NCBI GenBank assembly: GCA_052034295.1
Contig: JBPOIS010000217.1
Coordinates: 1-21,184, forward strand
Source of the DNA: JBPOIS01 sp052034295
Lineage (GTDB): Bacteria; Pseudomonadota; Gammaproteobacteria; Pseudomonadales; Moraxellaceae
Length of the DNA stretch: 21,184 nucleotides
Reading direction: 5' to 3'
The translations under genes were made by a program, and so were the position numbers. Of the stretch, positions 14,856-21,184 are shown one piece after another. Position 1 is the stretch's first letter, and every line of letters starts with the position of its first letter. A model generated the notes under the pieces. The model worked only from the letters and a program-made list of their open reading frames with translations. It had not been told where the DNA came from and searched no databases.

Positions 14856-16442
14856 TCAGGATTCCTTGCGCAGGGTGGCCTGGTTGCGCTGCAGGCCCAG
14901 CAGGGCTTCGGTCAGGTAACCATTGAGTTTGGCTTCACGGCGGTCCAGCACCTGGCCGATGCGGTCCAGCAGGATTTTCTGGTCCTGATCGTGGGCACGG
15001 TCAAACGAGGCCTGAATCCGCTGGGCCAGCCGACTGGCCTCATTGAGGTCGCTCTGGGCATCTGCACGCAGCTCTACTGCCTTCAGCCGCTGGATCCGGG
15101 CCTGATACTGCTGCATCTGCTGTTCCAGCAGTGACACCTGCACCAGCGACTGGATGATGGCCTGGATTTCTGATTCGGCCAGCAGCTGGGTCCACACGCT
15201 GCGGTGGGCATTGGCGGGCGGAACGGGTGGCCTGAGCAGGATCGGGTCATCGCTGGAGGCCGGAAACAGTTTCATCAGGTCCTGGGTCTGCAGGCTGTCA
15301 CGCAACTGCTGCAGGTTGAGCAGCTGGCGCTTGTACAGGGCGATGGCCTGTTCGTAGCGGCCCAGTGCCTGGGGGCTGTCCTGATCCTCCAGGGCGCGCG
15401 CAGCCAGCAGCCAGCCTTCCTGCACCATCGGATCGGCCGGGTCGCGCCCGGACAGCTCGGTGGCAAAGTTATAAGCCAGCTGGGGCTTGCCCAGCTGCAG
15501 CCAGATGTGGGCCGAGGTCAGCAGCGCCTGATTGCTGTACGGGCTGTCCAGCCGCACATTGCGCAGGATCTGCCGGGCCTGCTCGGGCTGGGTGTTGCGC
15601 AGGTACAGGTAGGCCAGACTCAGGCCAATCTTATCCTGCAGGTTGAGCAGGTCATCGTTGCTGACGCTGCTGTCTTCCAGGTCCTGGCGGCTGACAGGCA
15701 CCGGTGCAGTGCTGGCACGGGGCTTGAGCCGCGCGGCGGCATTGAACCAGCTGGCTTTTTCATCGGTGCGGGCCTGTTCCGGCAGCGCATCGGCCAGCGC
15801 CTGCTGCAGGATCTGGATGGCCCGCTGTTCGCGCTGTTTCATAACCGCCTCGGACAGCAGGCGGTGCTGGCTGTCCCGGGCCGGCTGCAACAGGGCCAGT
15901 CCAAGGTTGTAGCGGGCCAGCCTGCGGTAGAACGGTGAAATGGTCTGGAACTGCTCCAGGGCGTCGATGGCCTCATCCACCCGCTCCTGACGGATCAGGA
16001 TGTTGGCAATCATGATCACCCGCTCGCTTTCCTGCAGGGGCGAGAGCAGGGCCGGGGGCTTGCGCAAAAAATTCAGCGCAATCGAGTCCTGGTGGGTCTG
16101 GTACAGGAGTTTGCCAAAGCTGATCCACGACGTGTTGCGATTGATGGAGCGCACATCGCTGTGGGTGGCACGCGACAGCGACGCATCGGCTTCACGGATC
16201 AGGCCATAGCGGGTGTACAGGTCGCTGAGCAGGACACTGGAGGTGCCGGTGGCGTTGAATTCCAGCGACCGATAGGACAAAAACGTGGTCAGCGCCTCGA
16301 AGGGGCGATTCTGATAGACCCGGTCCATCACCTGGGCAAAGGCGGGCTCACGCAGGTCACTGCGGGACTCCAGGGTGTCCGCCTGCGCCAGCGGGGACAG
16401 CAGGCTGGCCAGTAACAAGGCGGCGGGGGGCTGTTTATTCAT
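14856..16442 (-). CDS. Exported TPR-like helical protein (528 aa) of the ExbBD-like operon
   Basis: A signal peptide (about 1-21, ending in AQA) leads into a helical protein with tetratricopeptide-like units, such as ANILIRQERVDEAIDALEQF and LAYLYLRNTQPEQARQILRN, and AHIWLQLGKPQLAYNFATEL. The last 110 residues lack repeats and look like a long coiled coil rich in Gln, Arg and Leu. It is probably periplasmic. By size and order it could correspond to AglT/GltE of Myxococcus (a TPR protein encoded beside AgmU), which is a positional inference only. The ATG at 16440-16442 is chosen because it yields the signal peptide and has GGAG ten bases upstream; an in-frame extension to 16511 reads into the previous gene. 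It overlaps the previous gene by eight bases. Confidence 0.85.
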   Translation of the reverse strand: MNKQPPAALLLASLLSPLAQADTLESRSDLREPAFAQVMDRVYQNRPFEALTTFLSYRSLEFNATGTSSVLLSDLYTRYGLIREADASLSRATHSDVRSINRNTSWISFGKLLYQTHQDSIALNFLRKPPALLSPLQESERVIMIANILIRQERVDEAIDALEQFQTISPFYRRLARYNLGLALLQPARDSQHRLLSEAVMKQREQRAIQILQQALADALPEQARTDEKASWFNAAARLKPRASTAPVPVSRQDLEDSSVSNDDLLNLQDKIGLSLAYLYLRNTQPEQARQILRNVRLDSPYSNQALLTSAHIWLQLGKPQLAYNFATELSGRDPADPMVQEGWLLAARALEDQDSPQALGRYEQAIALYKRQLLNLQQLRDSLQTQDLMKLFPASSDDPILLRPPVPPANAHRSVWTQLLAESEIQAIIQSLVQVSLLEQQMQQYQARIQRLKAVELRADAQSDLNEASRLAQRIQASFDRAHDQDQKILLDRIGQVLDRREAKLNGYLTEALLGLQRNQATLRKES

Positions 16443-16971
16443 GTTCAATCCACTCCACCAGCCGCAGCGGGCGCTGGCCGGGAAAAGGCCGTTCACTCCA
16501 CTGCAGGCCAATCAGGCTGCGCACGGCGGTCTTGCTGAACTGGAATTGCTGGACGATGGGCGGCTGGCTGCCTTCCGGCGTCAGTTGCACCGTCAGTTCA
16601 TGGCGTCCCGGCAACAGGTTGCTTTGCCAGAGGCGGATCATGCCACCCTGGTTGAGGCTCTGGTTGGCCTGGGCGTCAAAGGCCTGATTGACGATGGTCC
16701 GGCCATCGAGCACCACACTGAGCTGGCGGATGCGCAGGCTGCTGTTGGGGGTGAGTCCAAACAGCAGGGTACTCTGTTCCGGCTGGAACGCCTGCTGGGT
16801 CAGGCGCGACAGCATGCGGTCCAGCTGCAGCATGTCCGCCTTGGCATCTTCCAGATTGATCAGGTTGTTTTCTTCTGCAGCCTGTACTGTGCTTCCCAGC
16901 AGGACACAGGATAAAAAAGCCCCCATCAGCGCTGTTCTGGATTCTGGGTGTCGGTTTGTCATCTTTTGCAT
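16435..16971 (-). CDS. Small secreted protein, first gene of the ExbBD-like operon
   Basis: I do not recognise the family. The product of about 178 aa has a signal peptide (hydrophobic core LMGAFLSCVLLG, likely cleavage after VQA near residue 31). A short helical stretch (DAKADMLQLDRMLSRLTQQA) follows, and then a beta-rich part with an RQLSVVLDGRTIVNQAF strand pattern and LLPGRHELTVQLTPEG, which resembles Ig-like or periplasmic binding-fold strands. It should reach the periplasm. Two starts are possible, ATG at 16969-16971 or ATG three codons later; neither has a strong ribosome binding site. Its stop overlaps the next gene by eight bases, making it the promoter-proximal member of the operon. 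A cysteine in the signal region (SCVLLGS) does not sit in a proper lipobox, so a lipoprotein is less likely. Confidence 0.75.
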   Translation of the reverse strand: MQKMTNRHPESRTALMGAFLSCVLLGSTVQAAEENNLINLEDAKADMLQLDRMLSRLTQQAFQPEQSTLLFGLTPNSSLRIRQLSVVLDGRTIVNQAFDAQANQSLNQGGMIRLWQSNLLPGRHELTVQLTPEGSQPPIVQQFQFSKTAVRSLIGLQWSERPFPGQRPLRLVEWIEHE

Positions 16972-17012
16972 ACTGACTGAAAAAAAGGCTATTCCGTGAT
17001 CCTCGTCATCTT

Positions 17013-17018
17013 AGAACA
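17013..17018 (-). promoter_or_regulatory. Possible promoter -10 of the ExbBD-like operon
   Basis: In the 122-base divergent region between the operon and pdxB, the - strand shows TAAGAT about 40 bases before the first start codon, with a T-rich stretch where a -35 box would lie. The match is modest; no other candidate in this short region is better. Confidence 0.25.
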
Positions 17019-17093
17019 CAATTCAATCACAAAAAAAAGCCTTCACCTTCTTTTTTTGGGACAATTGGCTGGTTTTCGGGATGGAACTGCCCA

Positions 17094-18179
17094 ATGAATG
17101 ACCAAAGCTTAATATTGGCCGATGAAAATCTGGCCGGCCTGGCCGAAAGTTTTGGCCGCCATGGGCGCGTGGTGTGTCGCCCCGGCCGGCAGCTGGGCCG
17201 TGCTGATCTGGAGGGCGTGGACACCCTGCTGGTGCGTTCGGTGACGCCGGTGAATGCCGCCTTGCTGCGCGGCACCCCGGTGCGCTTTGTGGGGTCCGCC
17301 ACCATTGGCACCGACCATCTGGCCGTGGCCGAGCTGCAGGCGCTGGGCATCACTGTGGCCCATGCCCCCGGCTGCAATGCGCAGGCGGTGGCCGAATACG
17401 TCATCCATGCGCTGCTGGCGCTGCACCCGGACTGGGCCCGTGGCCAGACCCGCACTGGGCAGCCGCCCCGGCTGGGCATCGTCGGGCTGGGCAATGTGGG
17501 CCGGCGTCTGGCCGCCGTGGCGCAGCGGCTGGGCTGGGCGGTGTGGGGGCATGACCCCTGGGTAAATCTGCCAGGCGTGCCCCAGCAGCCGCTGGAGGTG
17601 CTGCTGGCGCAGTGTGATGCGGTGTCGCTGCATGTGCCACTGACCCGGCACGGACCGCACCCGACCTTTCACCTGCTGAATCATGACACCCTGCGGCACT
17701 GGGGCCGCCATACCACCCTGATCAACAGCGCGCGCGGCGCTGTGATTGAGGAGGCCGCCCTGCTGGCTCAGCTGGCGTCCTGTCCCCGTCCGGTGGTGCT
17801 GGATGTGTTCGAGCATGAACCCTGTCTGGGTCCGGAGCTGCTGTCGCGGGTGCAGTGGGTGACGCCGCACATCGCCGGGTACAGTCAGGAAGGCAAACTG
17901 CGCGGCACGCAGATGATCTATGCCGCGTGGTGCGCCTGGCGCGGGATGGCTCCGCAGCCGCAGTCACCACTGCCAGCCCTGCAACCGCGCCATCAGGGCG
18001 AGCCGCTGGGCCCGTGGCTGCAGGCCCATCGGGCCGTTTTGTACGACATCCGCCGCGACGATGCGGCCTTGCGCGACTGTACCGGGACAGACGGCACGGT
18101 GCAGGGGGGCTGCTTTGACCACCTGCGCAAAACCTACCCGCTGCGGCGCGAGTGGTCTGCCTTTGGGGTGGAAATCTGA
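17094..18179 (+). CDS. pdxB: Erythronate-4-phosphate dehydrogenase
   Basis: At 361 aa this matches PdxB, which oxidises 4-phospho-erythronate in the DXP-dependent route to pyridoxal phosphate. The sequence opens ILADENLAGL and shows RSVTPVN, GSATIGTDHL, and APGCNAQAVAEYVIHALLAL. The nucleotide-binding GIVGLGNVGRRLA sits in the expected place, followed by NSARGAVIEEAAL and DVFEHEP of the D-2-hydroxyacid dehydrogenase family. The PdxB-specific C-terminal dimerisation domain ends FDHLRKTYPLRREWSAFGVE, which separates it from SerA-type relatives. The ATG at 17094-17096 is used, with GGATGGA upstream. It is divergent from the ExbBD-like operon and convergent with the DUF2628 gene, with 17 bases between the stops. 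Confidence 0.96.
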   Translation: MNDQSLILADENLAGLAESFGRHGRVVCRPGRQLGRADLEGVDTLLVRSVTPVNAALLRGTPVRFVGSATIGTDHLAVAELQALGITVAHAPGCNAQAVAEYVIHALLALHPDWARGQTRTGQPPRLGIVGLGNVGRRLAAVAQRLGWAVWGHDPWVNLPGVPQQPLEVLLAQCDAVSLHVPLTRHGPHPTFHLLNHDTLRHWGRHTTLINSARGAVIEEAALLAQLASCPRPVVLDVFEHEPCLGPELLSRVQWVTPHIAGYSQEGKLRGTQMIYAAWCAWRGMAPQPQSPLPALQPRHQGEPLGPWLQAHRAVLYDIRRDDAALRDCTGTDGTVQGGCFDHLRKTYPLRREWSAFGVEI

Positions 18180-18199
18180 GCACTGGCCGGTAGTGCTCA
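18177..18199. terminator. Perfect inverted repeat holding both convergent stop codons
   Basis: TGAGCACT (18177-18184) and AGTGCTCA (18192-18199) form a perfect eight-pair stem with a seven-base loop. The first three bases of the left arm are the pdxB stop codon, and the right arm contains the complement of the DUF2628-gene stop codon. There is no U-tract on either side, so it may act as a transcript end-stabilising hairpin or a weak terminator rather than a standard one. Confidence 0.5.
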
Positions 18200-19132
18200 T
18201 TCCTCAAGCTGGCAGCGCCGTGGGGCTTCCCGGCTGCTGATGGTGGTCAGACAGTGCCAGCGCTGGTCGGGCAGCCGGTACAGCACCACCTGTTCGCCGT
18301 TGATGGACTGGGCCGGCCAGCGGATGCCCCGCAGGGTGGCCACCACCACGCACTGGGTCTGTGGCGGCAGCCCATCGGCCTGACGCTGGACCGCAATGCT
18401 GGCCAGATGCTGGTTTTGCTCGGCCGTGGACAGCGGCAGTCCAGCCGGGCACACGCCACTGGCCTGATAAATGGTGTCCACACGGCCCCTGGCCACCAGC
18501 GCCGCATCATAGGCCATCAGCAGGGCCTCGCGGCTCTGGTAGGTGGCATACATGGGCAGGAACCGGTAACGCACCAGCAGCAGCAGGAACCCAAACAACA
18601 GCACCGCCACCAGCCCGCCCACCCAGCTCACGCCGCCTTCCTGCTGCAGGTGTGCGGCCTGTTCGCCCTGTGACAGGCGGTCCTCCAGGGTTTCGGAAAT
18701 TTCCCGGCGTGCCACCCGGTAGTAATAGGCATCTGCCCAGCCTGCCGTGAGCACGCACCAGCCCAGCAGCCCGGCACCCGCCACACTGCCGCGCACCCAC
18801 CAGCCCAGCGCCGGGGGCACAAACGGCATCAGCACCGTTTCGGTGATCACCAGCATCAGGGTCAGCACCAACTGCACAAACGACCAGCCCGCCACCGCAT
18901 ACACCAGTCCGTCCAGATAGCGCTTGCGGTACAGCAGCCACGGCAGGGTCATGAAAAACGCCGCCCAGTGCCAGCGCATGCCGATGCGCTGGGCCGCATC
19001 AAAGGAAGCAAAGCGCTTCAGGTAATGCGCCTGTGAGCGTGGGCCGATGAACAGCACATCCAGGGCATGGCGCTGCCCAGGGCTGAGCTGGGCCTGAAAA
19101 AACGGCGGTGGCGAAGAACGGTCAAACAGCAT
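18197..19132 (-). CDS. DUF2628 membrane protein with pilin-like C-terminal region
   Basis: Residues 52-135 of this 311-aa product show the DUF2628 pattern: WHWAAFFMTLPWLLYRKRY followed by membrane helices (about 74-103 and 113-135). After a polar linker comes a third helix (about 169-189) running into RFLPMYATYQSREALLMAYD. This resembles the start of type IV pilins after processing, where the helix leads into PMYQDYxxRxxVxEAL. The final part, with Cys228, Cys261, Trp292-x-Cys294 and Cys307 near the end, resembles the disulfide-bounded C-terminus of PilA-type pilins. There is no prepilin peptidase site before the helix, so it should be a membrane-anchored pilin-like domain, not a processed pilin. 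The ATG at 19130-19132 is preferred over a GTG at 19153, because a TAAAAT -10 candidate lies too close to the latter. Confidence 0.75.
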   Translation of the reverse strand: MLFDRSSPPPFFQAQLSPGQRHALDVLFIGPRSQAHYLKRFASFDAAQRIGMRWHWAAFFMTLPWLLYRKRYLDGLVYAVAGWSFVQLVLTLMLVITETVLMPFVPPALGWWVRGSVAGAGLLGWCVLTAGWADAYYYRVARREISETLEDRLSQGEQAAHLQQEGGVSWVGGLVAVLLFGFLLLLVRYRFLPMYATYQSREALLMAYDAALVARGRVDTIYQASGVCPAGLPLSTAEQNQHLASIAVQRQADGLPPQTQCVVVATLRGIRWPAQSINGEQVVLYRLPDQRWHCLTTISSREAPRRCQLEE

Positions 19133-19170
19133 CGGACAGGCCTGTACAGACACGGTGCGGAAAGCCGGTC

Positions 19171-19176
19171 ATTTTA
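19171..19176 (-). promoter_or_regulatory. Possible promoter -10 of the DUF2628 gene
   Basis: TAAAAT on the - strand lies 38 bases before the ATG at 19132. No convincing -35 box is seen. If real, transcription would begin about 30 bases before that ATG, which supports the shorter start. Confidence 0.3.
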
Positions 19177-19230
19177 GCAGCCTGTCGGCGGGCTCATGCA
19201 CACAGACTACAAAAAGCCTGTGTGGCCTTG

Positions 19231-19239
19231 TGTTACACT
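19231..19239 (+). promoter_or_regulatory. Extended -10 promoter of ftsY
   Basis: TGTTACACT reads as TGn followed by a TACACT -10 box, 57 bases before the ftsY ATG. Extended -10 promoters need little or no -35 box, and none is evident here. The 5' leader would be about 50 bases. Confidence 0.45.
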
Positions 19240-19296
19240 GCCACCCCAGCAGTCTGCTGCCGTTTTTGGTTGGTTTTTTTCCGTGGAATCCTGCAC

Positions 19297-20448
19297 ATGA
19301 ATCAAAATCCTGCGTCCCCTCGCTTCTGGGTGGAAGAAGGCGTTGCTGACGATGATGTCACGTTGCCCAGCCTGCCTGCGGTGAATGTGCCGATTGTGGA
19401 AGACCCCCGGATTGCGGCGCAGTTTGCCGCCGAGACCGCGCAGGCCGCCGCAGGACCCGCGCCACAGTCTGCGCCAGTGCCGGTGGATGCTGCGCCAGCA
19501 GGGCAGCCCGCCGACAGCGGATCGGGCAGCTGGTTCAGTCGCATGAAGCAGGGCCTGACCAAATCCAGCAAAAATCTGGCTGACGGCATGGTCAGCATCC
19601 TGATCGGTGGCAAGGAAATCGACGACGAACTGCTGGAAGAGGTCGAAACCCAGTTGCTGGTCGCTGACATCGGCGTGGACGCCACCCGCACCATCATCCA
19701 CAACCTGACTGAACGCACCGCCCGCCGTGAGCTGATCTATTCCAATGCGCTGTACAAGGCGCTGCAGGAAGAACTGGTGCGCCTGCTGGCCCCCCGGGTG
19801 CAGCCGCTGGTGATTGATGCCAGCAAAACACCCTTTGTGATCCTGGTGGTGGGCGTCAACGGCGTGGGCAAGACCACCACCATCGGCAAGCTGGCCAAAC
19901 GCCTGCAACTGGAGGGCAAAAAGGTCCTGCTGGCCGCGGGCGACACCTTCCGGGCTGCGGCCACCGAACAGCTGCAGATCTGGGGCGAGCGCAACCAGAT
20001 CGACGTGGTCGCGCAGGGCCATGGCGCCGACAGCGCCTCGGTGATTTTTGACGCCTTCGAGCGGGCACGGGCGCGCGGCGTGGATGTGGTGATTGCCGAC
20101 ACTGCAGGCCGTCTGAACAACAAGAGCAACCTCATGGAGGAGCTCAAGAAGGTCAAGCGGGTCATGCAAAAAATCGACGGCAGTGCCCCCCACGAAATCA
20201 TGCTGGTGGTCGATGCCGGCAACGGCCAGAACGCCATCAATCAGGTGCAGGACTTTGATGCCGCCGTGGGCCTCACCGGCCTGACCATCACCAAGCTGGA
20301 TGGCACCGCCAAGGGGGGCGTGCTGTTCAACATTGCCAGCCGCAGTCAGGTGCCGATCCGCTTCATCGGGGTCGGTGAAAAAATCGACGACCTGCAGCCG
20401 TTTTCGGCCAAATCCTTCGTGGCCGCGCTGTTTGACACCGACCGCTGA
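19297..20448 (+). CDS. ftsY: Signal recognition particle receptor FtsY
   Basis: This 383-aa GTPase docks ribosome-SRP complexes at the inner membrane for co-translational insertion of membrane proteins. An acidic, Ala/Pro-rich N-terminal segment (1-75) precedes SWFSRMKQGLTKS (78-90), the conserved start of the N domain and membrane-contact region. The NG domain shows the P-loop GVNGVGKTTT (186-195), the insertion-box motif DTFRAAATEQL, DTAGR (268-272), TKLDGTAKGG (332-341) and FIGVGEKIDDLQPF near the end, all typical of FtsY. The acidic N-terminal domain is shorter than in E. coli (497 aa), as in many other bacteria. The ATG at 19297-19299 is preferred over in-frame upstream codons, which would overlap the promoter and the divergent gene. 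The usual partners ftsE and ftsX are not downstream. Confidence 0.96.
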   Translation: MNQNPASPRFWVEEGVADDDVTLPSLPAVNVPIVEDPRIAAQFAAETAQAAAGPAPQSAPVPVDAAPAGQPADSGSGSWFSRMKQGLTKSSKNLADGMVSILIGGKEIDDELLEEVETQLLVADIGVDATRTIIHNLTERTARRELIYSNALYKALQEELVRLLAPRVQPLVIDASKTPFVILVVGVNGVGKTTTIGKLAKRLQLEGKKVLLAAGDTFRAAATEQLQIWGERNQIDVVAQGHGADSASVIFDAFERARARGVDVVIADTAGRLNNKSNLMEELKKVKRVMQKIDGSAPHEIMLVVDAGNGQNAINQVQDFDAAVGLTGLTITKLDGTAKGGVLFNIASRSQVPIRFIGVGEKIDDLQPFSAKSFVAALFDTDR

Positions 20449-20462
20449 GCCGGTGGTTGCAC

Positions 20463-20492
20463 CAAAAAAAACCTGCCGGAGCAGGTTTTTTT
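20463..20492. terminator. Bidirectional rho-independent terminator between ftsY and the monooxygenase gene
   Basis: AACCTGC (20470-20476) and GCAGGTT (20481-20487) pair around a four-base CGGA loop, with a run of A before and T after. It lies 14 bases past the ftsY stop and 14 bases past the convergent monooxygenase stop, and works in either direction. Confidence 0.9.
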
Positions 20493-20506
20493 GTTTTGGG
20501 CCGGGC

Positions 20507-21184
20507 TCAGCCGGTCACGGCACTGATCAGGCCGCGCAGGCCACGTTTTTTGCCGGTGCCGCTGGGTTTGCTGGATTTGATGAACTCCAGCTCGGGCACC
20601 TCAAAGTTGACCTTGGCGTACAGGGCCTTGTCTTTGAAATAATCGTTGTTGACCACCCATGGGCCCTTGCTGCCCTGCTTGGGCAGGGTGTGCTGGGCGC
20701 GCTGGATGTAGCCCGAGGACATGGCCTTGCCGAGGATGGTGTCTTCGGTGATGCAGTCGTCGCGGTCGCGCGGAATCACCACACTGTAGCCGTGGCGGTC
20801 CATGTGGTTGAGCAGCTGGCAGACATAGTGGCTGACCATGTCGGCCTTCAGGGTCCACGACGAGTTGGTGTAGCCAAACACCATGGCCGCGTTGGGGATG
20901 TCCTCCAGCATAACGCTCTGATAGGCCATCACCTGACCGGGGTCCACGGCCTGGCCATCCACATACACCTGCGCGCCGCCAAGGATCTGGATCGACAGGC
21001 CGGTGGCGGTGATGATCAGGTCGGCGTCCAGGTGCTGGCCAGACTTCAGCACGATGCCAGTTTCGTCAAAACGATCAATCTGGTCGGTGACCACCGAGGC
21101 CTTGCCGGCGCGGATGGCCTTGAACATGTCGCCACTGGGGACGGCACACAGGCGCTGGTCCCAGGGGTTGTAGCTCGGGGTGAA
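20507..21184 (-). CDS. Flavin-containing monooxygenase (EthA/AlmA type), C-terminal part
   Basis: The frame is open from the TGA at 20507-20509 to the right edge, giving the last 225 residues of a protein whose start is outside the window. It contains NPWDQRLCAVPSGDMFKAIR, then GKASVVTDQI, then DADLIITATGL, the conserved ATG motif of class B flavin monooxygenases. FGYTNSSWTLKADMVSHYVC follows further on. These segments are typical of the EthA group of Baeyer-Villiger monooxygenases and of AlmA, a relative linked to long-chain alkane use in Acinetobacter. The N-terminal FAD-binding motif and the fingerprint of Baeyer-Villiger enzymes are not in the window, so substrate and exact subgroup are open. 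It converges on ftsY across a shared terminator. Confidence 0.88.
   Translation of the reverse strand, partial: FTPSYNPWDQRLCAVPSGDMFKAIRAGKASVVTDQIDRFDETGIVLKSGQHLDADLIITATGLSIQILGGAQVYVDGQAVDPGQVMAYQSVMLEDIPNAAMVFGYTNSSWTLKADMVSHYVCQLLNHMDRHGYSVVIPRDRDDCITEDTILGKAMSSGYIQRAQHTLPKQGSKGPWVVNNDYFKDKALYAKVNFEVPELEFIKSSKPSGTGKKRGLRGLISAVTG

Noticed and set aside
17021..17066. A-rich and T-rich runs between the operon and pdxB as a terminator
   Set aside because: The genes on either side diverge, so no terminator is needed there. The runs pair almost only A with T and have no GC-rich stem.

Overview
The window is about 21 kb of GC-rich chromosomal DNA from a gammaproteobacterium. The evidence is a clear PdxB (largely a gammaproteobacterial enzyme), a Fis-PurH pair, the neighbourhood of prmA and a DUF3426 zinc-ribbon protein near fis, a gammaproteobacterial FtsY, and an EthA/AlmA-type flavin monooxygenase. 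The mixture fits the order Pseudomonadales, possibly a GC-rich relative of Moraxellaceae. That placement is inferred from gene content, not from any search. No RNA genes, insertion sequences, CRISPR arrays or phage genes were recognised.

Left part (1-8150). The window opens inside a GGDEF diguanylate cyclase gene on the + strand, which converges on purH across a shared hairpin terminator. On the - strand follow purH, then fis with its own downstream terminator, then a tight group transcribed gcvH > rlmI > prmA > DUF3426 zinc-ribbon membrane protein. Upstream of gcvH, on the same strand, is an AraC-family regulator. These are mostly housekeeping functions: purine synthesis, nucleoid organisation, glycine cleavage, and methylation of ribosomal RNA and ribosomal protein.

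Centre (8151-16971). Eight genes on the - strand overlap or nearly touch and end at a strong hairpin terminator, so they look like one operon of about 8.8 kb. In transcription order they are: a small secreted protein; a 528-aa exported TPR/helical protein; an 1100-aa exported TPR protein; a 161-aa secreted Ala/Pro-rich protein; an ExbB/TolQ-family channel; two different ExbD/TolR-family proteins; and a TonB-like protein with an AgmX/PglI-type C-terminal domain. One motor channel, two ExbD-type stators, an AgmX/PglI-like transducer and long TPR periplasmic proteins recall the Agl-Glt envelope machine of Myxococcus. This is the best candidate here for an uncharacterised system. A notable detail is that the first ExbD has Asn where the second has the usual membrane Asp.

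Right part (16972-21184). Divergent from the operon is pdxB (vitamin B6 synthesis). It converges on a DUF2628 membrane protein whose C-terminal third looks like a type IV pilin. The two stop codons lie in opposite arms of one perfect inverted repeat. ftsY (signal recognition particle receptor) follows on the + strand, with a good extended -10 promoter. It ends at a bidirectional terminator shared with a flavin-containing monooxygenase gene that runs off the right edge.
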